A DNA stretch of 64,000 nucleotides from Gammaproteobacteria bacterium (GCA_020847075.1 JADLCS010000062.1:16450-80449), one strand, 5' to 3'. Numbered from the stretch's first letter, positions 42,775 to 52,774 are shown. Notes: generated by a model from the letters alone, not told the origin. Program-made: numbers and translations.

Positions 42775-43436
42775 TCCGGCGGCGCGAAGACGTAGCCCTG
42801 GCCGCGCCGGGTCACGATGATCCGCGGCCCGAGTTTCTGCCGCAGGCGATTGACGTATACTTCGAGCACGTTGCTGTCCTTCTCGCCGTCATAGTCGTAG
42901 ACGTGCTCGCCCAGCGTCGATTTGGACAGGATGCGGTTGGGATGCAGCATGAAATAGCGCAACAGGCGGAATTCCGTGCCGGTGAGCGCGACCGGTTCCC
43001 CATCGCCGCGGATCGCGCACTGCCGTTCCTCGTCCAGCGCGAGACTTCCGGACCGCAACCGTCCGCCGCCCTGGCCCTTGCTGCGCTTGATCAGGGCGGC
43101 AAGGCGCGCGAGCAGCTCCTCGACGTGGAACGGCTTGCCGAGATAATCGTCGGCGCCGGCCTTGAAGCCCTCCACCCGCTCGTGCCAAGCATCGCGCGCG
43201 GTGAGCACGATCACCGGCGTGCGGTTGCCGCGGCCGCGCCAGTTGGCCAGTACCTGCAGGCCGGGGCGGCGGGGCAGCCCGAGATCCAGCACGATCACGT
43301 CGTAGGGCTCGGTGTCACCGAGAAACTCGCCCCGTTCGCCGTCGCCCGCCACGTCCACGGCGTAGCCGGCGCGCCCCAGGTCGCTCCTGAGCTGCGCACT
43401 CAGCCGGTCATCGTCCTCCACCAGCAGCAGACGCAC
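42771..43436 (-). CDS. OmpR/PhoP-family response regulator (GTG start)
   Basis: VRLLLVEDDDRLSAQLRSDLGRAGYAVDVAGDG; winged-helix C-terminus. Confidence 0.92.
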   Translation of the reverse strand: MRLLLVEDDDRLSAQLRSDLGRAGYAVDVAGDGERGEFLGDTEPYDVIVLDLGLPRRPGLQVLANWRGRGNRTPVIVLTARDAWHERVEGFKAGADDYLGKPFHVEELLARLAALIKRSKGQGGGRLRSGSLALDEERQCAIRGDGEPVALTGTEFRLLRYFMLHPNRILSKSTLGEHVYDYDGEKDSNVLEVYVNRLRQKLGPRIIVTRRGQGYVFAPPE

Positions 43437-43441
43437 AGCGT

Positions 43442-43741
43442 TCAGTCCCTCTTGTGCTTCAGCACCGCGCCGTCCCGCGCATCGAGCTCCAGTTCCCACA
43501 CCACGCCGTCGGCGTCGAGCACCTCGATCTCGTAGACGTGGATGCCGTGCTCGCGGTCGAGATCAACCTCGATCACCTTGCCCGGTTGCACGCGGCGCAC
43601 CTGTTCCAGGATAGCTTCCAGCGGCTGGATCTCGCCAGCCTCGCGCAGTCGGCGCGCCTTCTCATGGTCGTCGTCGCGCGCAAACAAGGCCGGCGGCGCC
43701 AGGCTGATCAGCAGCAGGGACAGCAGGACGAGATGGCGCAT
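43442..43741 (-). CDS. PepSY-domain protein
   Basis: ILEQVRRVQPGKVIEVDLDREHGIHVYEIEVLDADGVVWELELDARDG. Confidence 0.85.
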   Translation of the reverse strand: MRHLVLLSLLLISLAPPALFARDDDHEKARRLREAGEIQPLEAILEQVRRVQPGKVIEVDLDREHGIHVYEIEVLDADGVVWELELDARDGAVLKHKRD

Positions 43742-43744
43742 GGC

Positions 43745-44287
43745 TCAATCCTCCCAACGGCCGTAGCCGGGAATGTCGATCTCGTGCTCGCGGAACGAGC
43801 CTTGTTCGGCCCGCCTGTGACAGGCGTTGCAGCGGCTGAAACTGCCGACCTCGGGGTTGTCGCGCACCATCGCGGGCGTCAGTTCATCGTGCTCACTGCG
43901 GAAGAACGGCAACTCGCTGATACGCAGCAGCGTATCGCCCGCGGTGAGCTGGCGCGCGATCTTGCGTGAGCGCGGGTAGTCGGCATGATCGGCGCTGTTC
44001 CGCGTCAGGTAGTCCAGCAGCTGGCCTTGCGTGGTGGCGTCCAGTGCGGCGTTATCACCGAAATGATCCTCGAGGCCGTTCATTATTGCCTGCCAGGATC
44101 GCGCCGGCAACAAGCCCGGCGGGTAGGCCAGATGACAGTCGCCGCATTCGCGAAGATAAACGGGATCGGTCACCGGGGCGACCTCCGAGCCGCGGCGCCA
44201 CGGGCGATGGTCGTCATCCGCCGCCGCGAGCCCGATGAAGGTTGACAGCGTCGCGACGATCATGAACAAGGCTATGGTTTTCCTCAT
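43745..44287 (-). CDS. Di-haem cytochrome c (DHC-like)
   Basis: Signal peptide; CGDCH and CNACH motifs. Confidence 0.8.
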   Translation of the reverse strand: MRKTIALFMIVATLSTFIGLAAADDDHRPWRRGSEVAPVTDPVYLRECGDCHLAYPPGLLPARSWQAIMNGLEDHFGDNAALDATTQGQLLDYLTRNSADHADYPRSRKIARQLTAGDTLLRISELPFFRSEHDELTPAMVRDNPEVGSFSRCNACHRRAEQGSFREHEIDIPGYGRWED

Positions 44288-44310
44288 GGCGGTATCCTCC
44301 TGTCGTGGCA

Positions 44311-44712
44311 TCACAGTTGTCTCAGATAAGTCAGCACGTCGCCCTTCTCCTGCGGTGTGCATTCGCGCCCCAGCGTCCAGTCGCAGTTGCGTTTGAACCA
44401 CTTCTCGATCTCCTTCCCATCGGTCAGACGCCGCGGCGCAACCGATGGGGCAAGCGGGTCGATGGGCTTATTGGTTTTTACGTGTCGGCCGGGTTGAGTC
44501 GGATCGTTGCCGTGGCAGGTGACGCATGAGCGCGGCGCACCGGCCTCGCCGGTAAATTCCCGTGCCCACAGCGCGCGACCGCGGTCGGCGGAAAACCCGC
44601 CGGCACCGGCCGCACGATATTCTCCCAGCAGCTCGTCCACCACGGTGGCGCCCGCGGTCGCGCTCAGCATCAGGCCGAGCAGCAGGAGTGGAACCAGGGT
44701 CTGTCGTTTCAT
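44311..44712 (-). CDS. DUF1924/SHP-like monohaem cytochrome c
   Basis: Signal peptide; CVTCHGNDPTQPGRHVKTNKPIDPLAPS. Confidence 0.82.
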   Translation of the reverse strand: MKRQTLVPLLLLGLMLSATAGATVVDELLGEYRAAGAGGFSADRGRALWAREFTGEAGAPRSCVTCHGNDPTQPGRHVKTNKPIDPLAPSVAPRRLTDGKEIEKWFKRNCDWTLGRECTPQEKGDVLTYLRQL

Positions 44713-44734
44713 CTCGCTTTCCTCCGCGGTTTCT

Positions 44735-45304
44735 TCAATCGAGGCGCTTCTCACCCGTCCACATCGCCTTGACCAGGTTCTCCCGGTGCAGGAGGCTCTC
44801 CATCAGGACGCCGGCGACGTGGACGAACACCAGCAGCAGTACGCCGTTCGCCAGGAATTCGTGGACTTCCTCGAACGACTTGCCGGTGGAACGGGACCAG
44901 TGCGCGACGTACGTCGCCAGCGGGCCGGCGTGTTCCTCGACGCCGTACACCACCAGCCCGGTCACTCCGGTCAGGGTCAGGCCGATCAGCAGCGCGATGA
45001 TCATCAGGCCGCCGGCCGGGTTGTGGCCGAGGTGGCGCGGCGCGCGGCCGGTGAAGAGGCTACCGAGATAACGCAGCGCCCGCCACGGCGAGGCGACGAA
45101 ATCGCTGAAACGCGCATGGCGCGGCCCAACGAATCCCCATGCGATACGAAAGGCCAGCAGAGACAGCACCAGATAGCCGGCCCAGGCGTGCAGCGTCATG
45201 AAATCGTCTTCGCTGAAATAGGCGGTGAAGAAGCCGGCGACCAGCAGCCAGTGGAAGACCCGGACCAGCGGATCCCATACGGATACAGTGAATGAGTTGC
45301 GCAT
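44735..45304 (-). CDS. Cytochrome b561-family protein
   Basis: VWDPLVRVFHWLLVAGFFTAYFSEDDFMTLHAWAGY; four TM helices. Confidence 0.88.
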   Translation of the reverse strand: MRNSFTVSVWDPLVRVFHWLLVAGFFTAYFSEDDFMTLHAWAGYLVLSLLAFRIAWGFVGPRHARFSDFVASPWRALRYLGSLFTGRAPRHLGHNPAGGLMIIALLIGLTLTGVTGLVVYGVEEHAGPLATYVAHWSRSTGKSFEEVHEFLANGVLLLVFVHVAGVLMESLLHRENLVKAMWTGEKRLD

Positions 45305-45471
45305 CGGACGCCCTTCTGTAGACCTGTTCGATGCGCCCACCTTAGCGCGGCAGGCTGAAACGAAGCTGAACGGATCCCGGAGTCGTGGCACAGGGGGTGT
45401 AAGGTAGATGGGCGTACTTGCGTCCCGTGTCCCGGATGTTACCCATCGGTCGTGATGCAAGAAACATCACC

Positions 45472-45924
45472 ATGAAACCATACGGCGCGGAGTTTTTCGG
45501 TACCTTCTGGCTGATGCCGGGCGACTGCGGCAGCGCGGTGCTGGCGATGGCATTCCCAAAGGCCGGCATCGGCCACATCTCCGGTTGCCATCTCGACCCC
45601 GCGGTATCGATCGGCCTATGGGCGGGCGGCCGCTTCCCGGCGGCGCAACTGGCGCCATACATCGCGGCCCAGGTGCTGGGCGGGTTGGTGGCGGTCGGGG
45701 TGTTGTATATCATCGCGAGCGGCCAGGCCGGTTTCGGCGCGTCGACCGGCTTCGCCTACGGCTACGGCGAACATCCCCCCGGCGGCTACTCGCCGTTTTC
45801 CGCGCTGGTGCGCGAGGTGGTGATAACCGCGATGTTCCTGCTGATCATCCTCGGCTCGACCTCCAAGCGTGTGCCCCATGACCTGCGCGATCGCATCGTC
45901 GAGGCCATAGACACAGCAGGATGA
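45472..45924 (+). pseudogene. aqpZ: Degenerate aquaporin Z
   Basis: AqpZ-like [20 protein letters not shown]...[22 protein letters not shown]...[17 protein letters not shown] but TM2 region missing, NPA replaced by DPA, second NPA half absent. Confidence 0.75.
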
Positions 45925-45992
45925 TCAATTGAGAGGCGGGATGACGTACGTCGAGTGAAGCGACGTTCACACGACCAGGGCGGACCCCCCGG

Positions 45993-46021
45993 AAAAAACA
46001 AGGGCCCCGTGAAGGGGCCCT
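45993..46021 (-). terminator. Rho-independent terminator, reverse strand
   Basis: AGGGCCCC-TTCAC-GGGGCCCT then TGTTTTTTCC on reverse strand. Confidence 0.8.
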
Positions 46022-46043
46022 CAGCAGAAGTTTCAAACCTGCC

Positions 46044-46310
46044 TTACTTGTATTTTTTGAACCCGCCACGATTCTGGGGCTTGCCAGGCTTACCCCATTT
46101 GTCATCGTTATCCAGATAGTGCTTGCCGTTCTTTTCAATGCCCGGCGGCAAGCAATCGGGGCCATTGCCGACTCCGTTGTTGCACTTCTTCTTGTGGTAG
46201 GAGCCCTTGCCCGCCAGCGCCGGAGTGGCGCTCAACGTCAGAACCACCGGCACCACATACGTCGTCTTCTTGAGGAAATCACGTCTGGAGGTGTCTTTCA
46301 GCCCGTTCAT
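46044..46310 (-). CDS. Small Tat-signal protein with CNNGVGNGPDC motif
   Basis: TSRRDFLKKTTYVVPVVLTLSATPALA twin-arginine signal; followed by a terminator. Confidence 0.75.
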   Translation of the reverse strand: MNGLKDTSRRDFLKKTTYVVPVVLTLSATPALAGKGSYHKKKCNNGVGNGPDCLPPGIEKNGKHYLDNDDKWGKPGKPQNRGGFKKYK

Positions 46311-46728
46311 GTCTAATACCCCTAAGCCTCTTCCCACATCCTGTGGCATTAGATAATTGACCCGTTGCGAATACAGGCAACGCACATAGAATTCTATCCC
46401 TCCGTCAATATCCCGGCAAGACCGGCCTGCGCCAAGACTCCCAGGACACGGCTGCACGCCAACCAAGGCAACACCAGAAAAATATGTAACTCTATGTAAA
46501 TATTAAATAAAATAAATGACGGTGCATATCGAAGTCCGGCGATCCGTCACGAATACCCCATCGCCTGCCAATCAACAGAAGTCCACAGACAGCCGGAATT
46601 TTGACCATCAAGCCGACCGCCTGGATCACGCGCGATGTCATAAGCGGCCAATCCCTAAACTTCCCCCCTGCGCCGACCGAATACCTGTCGGACATCACTA
46701 CGACCACACATCGCACAATGCCCCCCAT

Positions 46729-48384
46729 ATGAATGCCTCCGTCGACAATCCGGCGCGATATAAGGGTCGCCCCGCGCGCTCTGGTGAAGCTGCGCTCCCG
46801 CACCACGCCGGTGATATGGAGTGGAAGCAGCTCCTCTATCTCAATTATTTCCGCGTGTGTCTGGCGAGCGTATTCGTATTGTTGAGCTTGGTCGACCGCC
46901 CGCGGCTGCCGACGGGCGAATACGGCAGCACGCTGTTTTCAACGACCAGCATGGCCTACGCGCTGCTCGCCGTCTGCGCGCTCTTCACCATCAAGTGGCG
47001 GCGCCCCGGATTCAATGCCCAGGCCTATCTGCAGGTCATGGCGGACATCCTGGCGATCACGCTGCTGATGCACGCCAGCGGCGGGGTGCGCAGCGGCCTC
47101 GGCATGCTGCTGATCATCTCCATCGCGGGCGGCAGCCTGATCATGGCGGGGCGCACCTCGCGCCTGTTCGCCGCCATCGCGAGTCTCGCGGTACTGATCG
47201 AACAGGCGTACTCCTGGCTGGAAGGTACCGCGCTGTCCCCCAACTACACCCACGCCGGACTGCTCGGTGCCAGCTTTTTCGCCACGGCGATCCTCGCCCA
47301 CGTGCTCGCGCGCCGGCTGCGCGAGAGCCAGGCGCTGGCGGAACGCCGCGGGGTGGATCTTGCGAACATGGCGCAACTCACCGAGTATGTCATCCAGCGC
47401 ATGCAAACCGGGATACTGGTGGTCGACGACAATTTTTCCATCCGCCTGATCAACGCTTCGGCCACGCGCCTGCTCGAACTTACGACCAGGGCCGAAGGCA
47501 GACCGATCAAGCAGGCCTCGGCCGAACTCGACCGTCAGTTACGCGAATGGTGGAACAACGACATCTACGAGCCGCAGAGCTTCCGTCTGTCGGAATCCGC
47601 GCCGGAGGTGCTGCCGAAATTCGCCCGTCTCGGCACCGACCCTTCCGCCGGCACACTGATCTTTCTCGAGGACATGGCGGCGCTGACCCAGCAGGCGCAA
47701 CAGCTCAAGCTCGCCTCACTCGGGCGTCTCACCGCGAGTATCGCGCACGAGGTGCGGAACCCGCTCGGTGCGATCAGCCACGCCAGCCAGCTGCTGGCGG
47801 AATCCCCGCAACTGGATCCCGGCGACACCCGCCTGACGGAAATCATCCAGGAGCATTCCGCGCGGGTGAACGCGATCATCGAAAACATCATGCAGCTCAG
47901 CCGCCGCGGACGGACCCAACCAGAAGAGCTGATGCTCAAGCCCTGGCTGAACCAGTTCATCAATGAATTCACCGCCGGTGAGGGGCTGGCTCCGGGTCGA
48001 ATCCGGCTGGAAGTGACACCCGGCGACACCCGCGTGCAGATGGATCCCGGACAACTGCACCAGGTGCTGTGGAACCTGTGCCAGAATGGCATCAAGCATG
48101 GGTCCGCCGATGGCAGGCTGATACTGCGCGCCGGCATCGTCGCGGACTCGAATCATCCCTATCTGGATGTGATCGATAGCGGCCCGGGCGTGGACCCGAA
48201 GCTTCAACAGCAGATTTTCGAACCCTTCTTCACCACCGCGAGCGACGGCACCGGCATGGGCCTCTACATCGCGCGCGAGCTCTGCGCCAGCAACCAGGCG
48301 CGCCTGAATTATCTGGCCAACCCGCTCGGCGGCGGCCGCTTCCGCATCACCTTCGCCGATCCCCGGCGCAGACAGGTGGCCTGA
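46729..48384 (+). CDS. pilS: Two-component sensor kinase PilS
   Basis: LGRLTASIAHEVRNPLGAISHASQLLAES; TM N-terminus; upstream of pilR. Confidence 0.92.
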   Translation: MNASVDNPARYKGRPARSGEAALPHHAGDMEWKQLLYLNYFRVCLASVFVLLSLVDRPRLPTGEYGSTLFSTTSMAYALLAVCALFTIKWRRPGFNAQAYLQVMADILAITLLMHASGGVRSGLGMLLIISIAGGSLIMAGRTSRLFAAIASLAVLIEQAYSWLEGTALSPNYTHAGLLGASFFATAILAHVLARRLRESQALAERRGVDLANMAQLTEYVIQRMQTGILVVDDNFSIRLINASATRLLELTTRAEGRPIKQASAELDRQLREWWNNDIYEPQSFRLSESAPEVLPKFARLGTDPSAGTLIFLEDMAALTQQAQQLKLASLGRLTASIAHEVRNPLGAISHASQLLAESPQLDPGDTRLTEIIQEHSARVNAIIENIMQLSRRGRTQPEELMLKPWLNQFINEFTAGEGLAPGRIRLEVTPGDTRVQMDPGQLHQVLWNLCQNGIKHGSADGRLILRAGIVADSNHPYLDVIDSGPGVDPKLQQQIFEPFFTTASDGTGMGLYIARELCASNQARLNYLANPLGGGRFRITFADPRRRQVA

Positions 48385-48386
48385 CC

Positions 48387-49718
48387 ATGTCGCGCGCGCT
48401 GGCACTGATCGTCGACGACGAACCCGACATCCGGGAACTGCTCATACTGACACTGGGACGGATGGAGATCGATTGCCGCGGCGCCGCGGATGTCGCCCAG
48501 GCCAAGGCGCTGCTGGGCCGCGAACGCTTCGATCTGTGCCTGACCGACATGCGCCTGCCCGATGGCAATGGCATCGATCTGGTGGAATATATCCAGGACG
48601 CCTATGCCGACATTCCCACCGCGGTCATCACCGCCCATGGCAACGTCGAATCCGCGGTGCAGGCCCTCAAGGCAGGCGCCTTCGATTTCGTCTCCAAGCC
48701 GGTGGATCTGCAGGCCCTGCGCGCACTGGTCAATACCGCCCTCAAGCTCAAGCATCGACACAAGGCGGAACGCTCCGCGCTCGCGCTGCTGGGTGATTCA
48801 CCCGCGATGAGGAACACGCGCGCCACCATCGCGAAACTGGCACGCAGCCAGGCGCCGGTGTACATCAGCGGCGAATCCGGCACCGGCAAGGAACTCGCCG
48901 CGCGCCTGATTCACGAGCAGGGGCCGCGCTCGGACAAGCCTTTCGTCCCGGTCAACTGCGGCGCGATCCCCGAGGCGCTGATGGAGAGCGAATTCTTCGG
49001 CCACAAAAAGGGCAGCTTCACCGGCGCGACCGGCAACAAGGAAGGCCTGTTCCAGGCCGCGCATGGCGGCACGCTGTTCCTCGACGAGGTCGCCGATCTG
49101 CCGCTGCACATGCAGGTCAAGCTGCTGCGCGCGATCCAGGAAAAGGCGATCCGCCCGGTTGGCGAGCAGAAGGAAGCCCCGATCGATGTGCGCATCCTGA
49201 GCGCCACCCACAAGGATCTCGCCGCGCTGGTGCGGGACAATGCCTTCCGCCAGGACCTGTTCTACCGCATCAATGTGATCGAGCTCCCGATGCCGGCGCT
49301 GCGCGAGCGCGCGGATGACATCCCGCAGCTCGTCGAGCACGTCCTGCGCGGACTCTCCACCCATGGCGGGGAGGAGCCGCCGCAATTGAGCAATACCGCG
49401 CTGACGGCGCTGATGCGTTACGCCTTTCCCGGCAACGTGCGGGAGCTGGAGAATATCCTCGAACGCGCGATGACGCTGTGCGAACAGGGCGTCATCCGGG
49501 AAGAGGACCTGCAACTCGCCGCGCCCCGGGGGCACGCGGACAACGCCGCGCCGGCCGCCGGAGAACTCCCGCTCGAGCCCTATCTGGGGAACATCGAAAA
49601 GGAAACCATCCTGCGCGCCCTGGAACAGGCGCGGCACAACAAGACCGCCGCCGCCCGCCTGCTCGGCATCTCCTTCGGCGCCCTGCGTTACCGGCTGAAG
49701 AAGCTGGGGCTGGAATAG
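48387..49718 (+). CDS. pilR: NtrC-family sigma54-dependent response regulator PilR
   Basis: GESGTGKELAARLIHEQG; GAFTGA-equivalent GSFTGATGNKEG; HTH C-terminus. Confidence 0.95.
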   Translation: MSRALALIVDDEPDIRELLILTLGRMEIDCRGAADVAQAKALLGRERFDLCLTDMRLPDGNGIDLVEYIQDAYADIPTAVITAHGNVESAVQALKAGAFDFVSKPVDLQALRALVNTALKLKHRHKAERSALALLGDSPAMRNTRATIAKLARSQAPVYISGESGTGKELAARLIHEQGPRSDKPFVPVNCGAIPEALMESEFFGHKKGSFTGATGNKEGLFQAAHGGTLFLDEVADLPLHMQVKLLRAIQEKAIRPVGEQKEAPIDVRILSATHKDLAALVRDNAFRQDLFYRINVIELPMPALRERADDIPQLVEHVLRGLSTHGGEEPPQLSNTALTALMRYAFPGNVRELENILERAMTLCEQGVIREEDLQLAAPRGHADNAAPAAGELPLEPYLGNIEKETILRALEQARHNKTAAARLLGISFGALRYRLKKLGLE

Positions 49719-49744
49719 CGGAATCTGGAAATCGCAGCGAAGTC

Positions 49745-49769
49745 GGGGACAGATTTCAAATCTGTCCCC
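49745..49769. repeat. Palindrome GGGGACAGATTTCAAATCTGTCCCC
   Basis: Direct reading. Confidence 0.9.
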
Positions 49770-49903
49770 GAATCTCACACTCCATATGCAGGGTGGGCAC
49801 GAACTCCATGCCTACCCTACAAGCTTATTTGTTGCAGTCATTGCGTATAAATCCCATCTCGGCTTTTTACGCAACTTTAATTGCATAAGATTGCATAAAC
49901 CCA

Positions 49904-49927
49904 CTCTCTGCCCCTAGGGGCAGAGAG
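49904..49927. repeat. Perfect 24-bp palindrome CTCTCTGCCCCTAGGGGCAGAGAG
   Basis: Direct reading. Confidence 0.9.
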
Positions 49928-49946
49928 AAGTCCGTAGAGCGAAATC

Positions 49947-49970
49947 GGGGACGGACTTAAGTCCGTCCCC
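49947..49970. repeat. Perfect palindrome GGGGACGGACTTAAGTCCGTCCCC
   Basis: Direct reading. Confidence 0.9.
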
Positions 49971-50003
49971 TTCTCCCCAAATCCACCCCCTTGACGATCC
50001 TTA

Positions 50004-50028
50004 GGGGACAGATTTGAAATCTGTCCCC
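50004..50028. repeat. Palindrome GGGGACAGATTTGAAATCTGTCCCC
   Basis: Direct reading. Confidence 0.9.
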
Positions 50029-50295
50029 GGGCTGCGGGGCTGCGGGTCCATGCCCCCCTAGCACTAAATCCTTAGCCCATACTCCGTATTCCCTTTCCGC
50101 GCGGGATGTGTTGAAAATCCGCACTACCTGCTCAAGACCCGCAGGTCGTCGGCCGTAATCCAGGGAGGGAGCGCGGCCGCTCACGGGTTTTCCCATGCGT
50201 GGGCGCATGGCGGCGGACGATATTCGTGACCTTCATCACGTTTCCGGCCCGGCGGCCCCGGTCTCCCTCCCGATTTTGCATCCGGCCTCTCACTT

Positions 50296-50313
50296 GGCAT
50301 GCTTCGTGCAAAC
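50296..50313 (+). promoter_or_regulatory. Sigma54 promoter of pilA (TTGGCATGCTTCGTGCAA)
   Basis: GG-N10-GC spacing; downstream of pilSR and upstream of pilA. Confidence 0.75.
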
Positions 50314-50419
50314 TTTTGCGCAAGGCATGCATATAGCACCGAGCCTGGACCAAAGAGCAAAGTCATAAATAGTTTTCAGTGACATGAGACACCGACCTCA
50401 ATCCTTAGGAGAGACCTCA

Positions 50420-50872
50420 ATGAAGAAGATGCAAAAAGGCTTTACCCTGATCGAACTCATGATCGTCGTCGCGATCATCGGCATCCTGGCCGCCGTCGCG
50501 ATCCCGGCGTATCAGGACTACACCGTGCGCGCGAAGGTGACGGAAGGTCTGAATCTGGCGGCCGCCGCCAAGGCAACTGTCGCCGAGAATGCCGCGAATG
50601 GCGCGGCTCTGGATGCAGGCTGGACCCCCCCTGCGGCTACTGGCAATGTTGCTTCGGTTGTCGTAGATACTGGTACCGGTGAAATCGTGATCACTTATGA
50701 TTCGGCCATCGACAGTGGTGCAACGCTCGTTCTGGTTCCGGTAGACGACACAGGCGCTCAGCTGGCTTCGGGCACAATTCCTGAGGGCCGTATCTCTTGG
50801 AGCTGTGACGACTCGATCGGCACCGCAGGCACTCTGCAATCCAAGTACCGCCCGAGCAACTGCCGCTCGTAA
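50420..50872 (+). CDS. pilA: Major type IV pilin PilA
   Basis: [45 protein letters not shown]-terminal Cys pair. Confidence 0.95.
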   Translation: MKKMQKGFTLIELMIVVAIIGILAAVAIPAYQDYTVRAKVTEGLNLAAAAKATVAENAANGAALDAGWTPPAATGNVASVVVDTGTGEIVITYDSAIDSGATLVLVPVDDTGAQLASGTIPEGRISWSCDDSIGTAGTLQSKYRPSNCRS

Positions 50873-50900
50873 TAACAAATACATTTTTAAACCTGAATAA

Positions 50901-50929
50901 CGAGGCACCCTGTGGGTGCCTCGTTTTTT
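50901..50929 (+). terminator. Rho-independent terminator of pilA
   Basis: CGAGGCACCC-TGT-GGGTGCCTCG-TTTTTT. Confidence 0.9.
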
Positions 50930-51052
50930 ATCTATATAGAGGTCCCACCTGTCATGTGACAGGTGTCACGATATGAAACCACAACTAAATTCCCTCAGCA
51001 CAAGGCCGATACCTAAGCTGTTAGGAAAAAGACTAATAGGGACACATACGTA

Positions 51053-52774
51053 ATGAGCATGCCGGCCAGCCACGTCTCCCTCCAGTTCAATGGCCTCGCG
51101 CGCCGGCTGGTCGAGGAAAACCTGTTGTCCGCCGACAAGGCGGCTTCGGCGCTCGAGGAGTCCGCCAGTCAGAAGGTGCCACTGGTTCGCCACCTGGTGG
51201 ACCAGAATATCCTGGACAGCCGCGCCATCGCCTCCACCGCCTCGCGCGAGTTCGGCCTCCCGCTGTTCGACCTGGACGCGATGGACCTCGAGGTCTGCGC
51301 CTTCAAACTGGTCAGCGAGAAGCTCATCACCAAACACCATGTCCTGCCGCTGTTCAAGCGTGGCAGCCGGTTGTTCGTCGGCATGTCCGACCCGACCAAT
51401 CTGCAGGCGCTGGACGAGATCAAGTTCCACGCCGGCGCCACCACCGAGCCGATCCTGGTCGAGGACAAAAAGCTGGCCCAGACCATCGCCCGGCTGATCG
51501 AGGCCCATGACACGACGATGGAGGGCCTGCAGGACGCCGACCTGGACGCCCTCGACATTTCCTCCGGCGAAGAGGAAAACACCGACGTCGGCGCGGGCGA
51601 GTTCGAGGTCGACGACACCCCGATCGTGCGCTTCGTCAACAAGGTGCTGCTGGACGCCATCAACAAGGGCGCCTCGGACCTGCACTTCGAACCCTACGAG
51701 AAGACCTATCGCGTGCGCTTCCGCATGGACGGCATCCTGAAGGAGGTCACCGCGCCGCCGCAGGCCCTGGCCACCAAGATCGCGGCCCGCCTCAAGGTCA
51801 TGTCCCAGCTCGACATCTCCGAGCGCCGCGTGCCCCAGGACGGGCGCATGAAGATGAAGCTGTCCAAGAACCGCGCCATCGACTTCCGCGTCAGCACCTG
51901 CCCCACGCTGTTCGGCGAGAAGATCGTGATGCGTATCCTCGACCCCAGCAGCGCGAAGCTCGGCATCGATGCGCTGGGCTATGAGCCGGACCAGAAACAG
52001 CTCTATATGGACGCGCTGGCCAAGCCCTACGGCATGATCCTGGTCACCGGTCCCACCGGCAGCGGCAAGACGGTATCTCTGTATACCGGCCTCAATATCC
52101 TGAACACGGAAGACCGCAACATCTCGACCGCGGAGGACCCGGCGGAGATCAATCTGCCCGGCATCAACCAGGTCAACGTCAATCCCAAGGCGGGCCTGAC
52201 CTTCTCCAGCGCCCTGAAGGCCTTTCTGCGCCAGGACCCCGACGTCATCATGGTCGGTGAGATCCGCGACAAGGAGACCGGCGATATCGCCATCAAGGCG
52301 GCGCAGACCGGTCACCTGGTGCTGTCCACACTGCACACCAACGATGCGCCCAAGACCCTGACGCGCATGGTCAACATGGGCATCGCGCCGTTCAACATCG
52401 CCTCCGCCGTGTCGCTGATCATCGCCCAGCGCCTGGGCCGGCGCCTGTGCCCGCATTGTAAGCAGCCGGTGCATCTGCCCAGACAGGCCCTGCTCGACGA
52501 GGGTTTCACGGAAGGGGACATCGGTAGCTTCGAGGTCTACAAGGCGGTCGGCTGCGAGCAGTGCAACGACGGGTATAAGGGACGGGTCGGCATCTACCAG
52601 GTCATGCCGATCTCGCTCGAGATGGGCCGGATCATCATGGCCGGCGGGAATTCCATCGACCTGGCGGAACAGGCTCAAAAGGAAGGCGTCTGCGACCTGC
52701 ACCAGTCGGGGCTGAAGAAGGTCAAGGCCGGCATCCTGAGCCTCGAGGAACTGAACCGGGTCATCACGGAGTAA
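51053..52774 (+). CDS. pilB: Type IV pilus extension ATPase PilB
   Basis: GPTGSGKTVSLYTGLNILN; HTNDAPKTLTRMVNMG; tetra-Cys CPHC/CEQC. Confidence 0.96.
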   Translation: MSMPASHVSLQFNGLARRLVEENLLSADKAASALEESASQKVPLVRHLVDQNILDSRAIASTASREFGLPLFDLDAMDLEVCAFKLVSEKLITKHHVLPLFKRGSRLFVGMSDPTNLQALDEIKFHAGATTEPILVEDKKLAQTIARLIEAHDTTMEGLQDADLDALDISSGEEENTDVGAGEFEVDDTPIVRFVNKVLLDAINKGASDLHFEPYEKTYRVRFRMDGILKEVTAPPQALATKIAARLKVMSQLDISERRVPQDGRMKMKLSKNRAIDFRVSTCPTLFGEKIVMRILDPSSAKLGIDALGYEPDQKQLYMDALAKPYGMILVTGPTGSGKTVSLYTGLNILNTEDRNISTAEDPAEINLPGINQVNVNPKAGLTFSSALKAFLRQDPDVIMVGEIRDKETGDIAIKAAQTGHLVLSTLHTNDAPKTLTRMVNMGIAPFNIASAVSLIIAQRLGRRLCPHCKQPVHLPRQALLDEGFTEGDIGSFEVYKAVGCEQCNDGYKGRVGIYQVMPISLEMGRIIMAGGNSIDLAEQAQKEGVCDLHQSGLKKVKAGILSLEELNRVITE

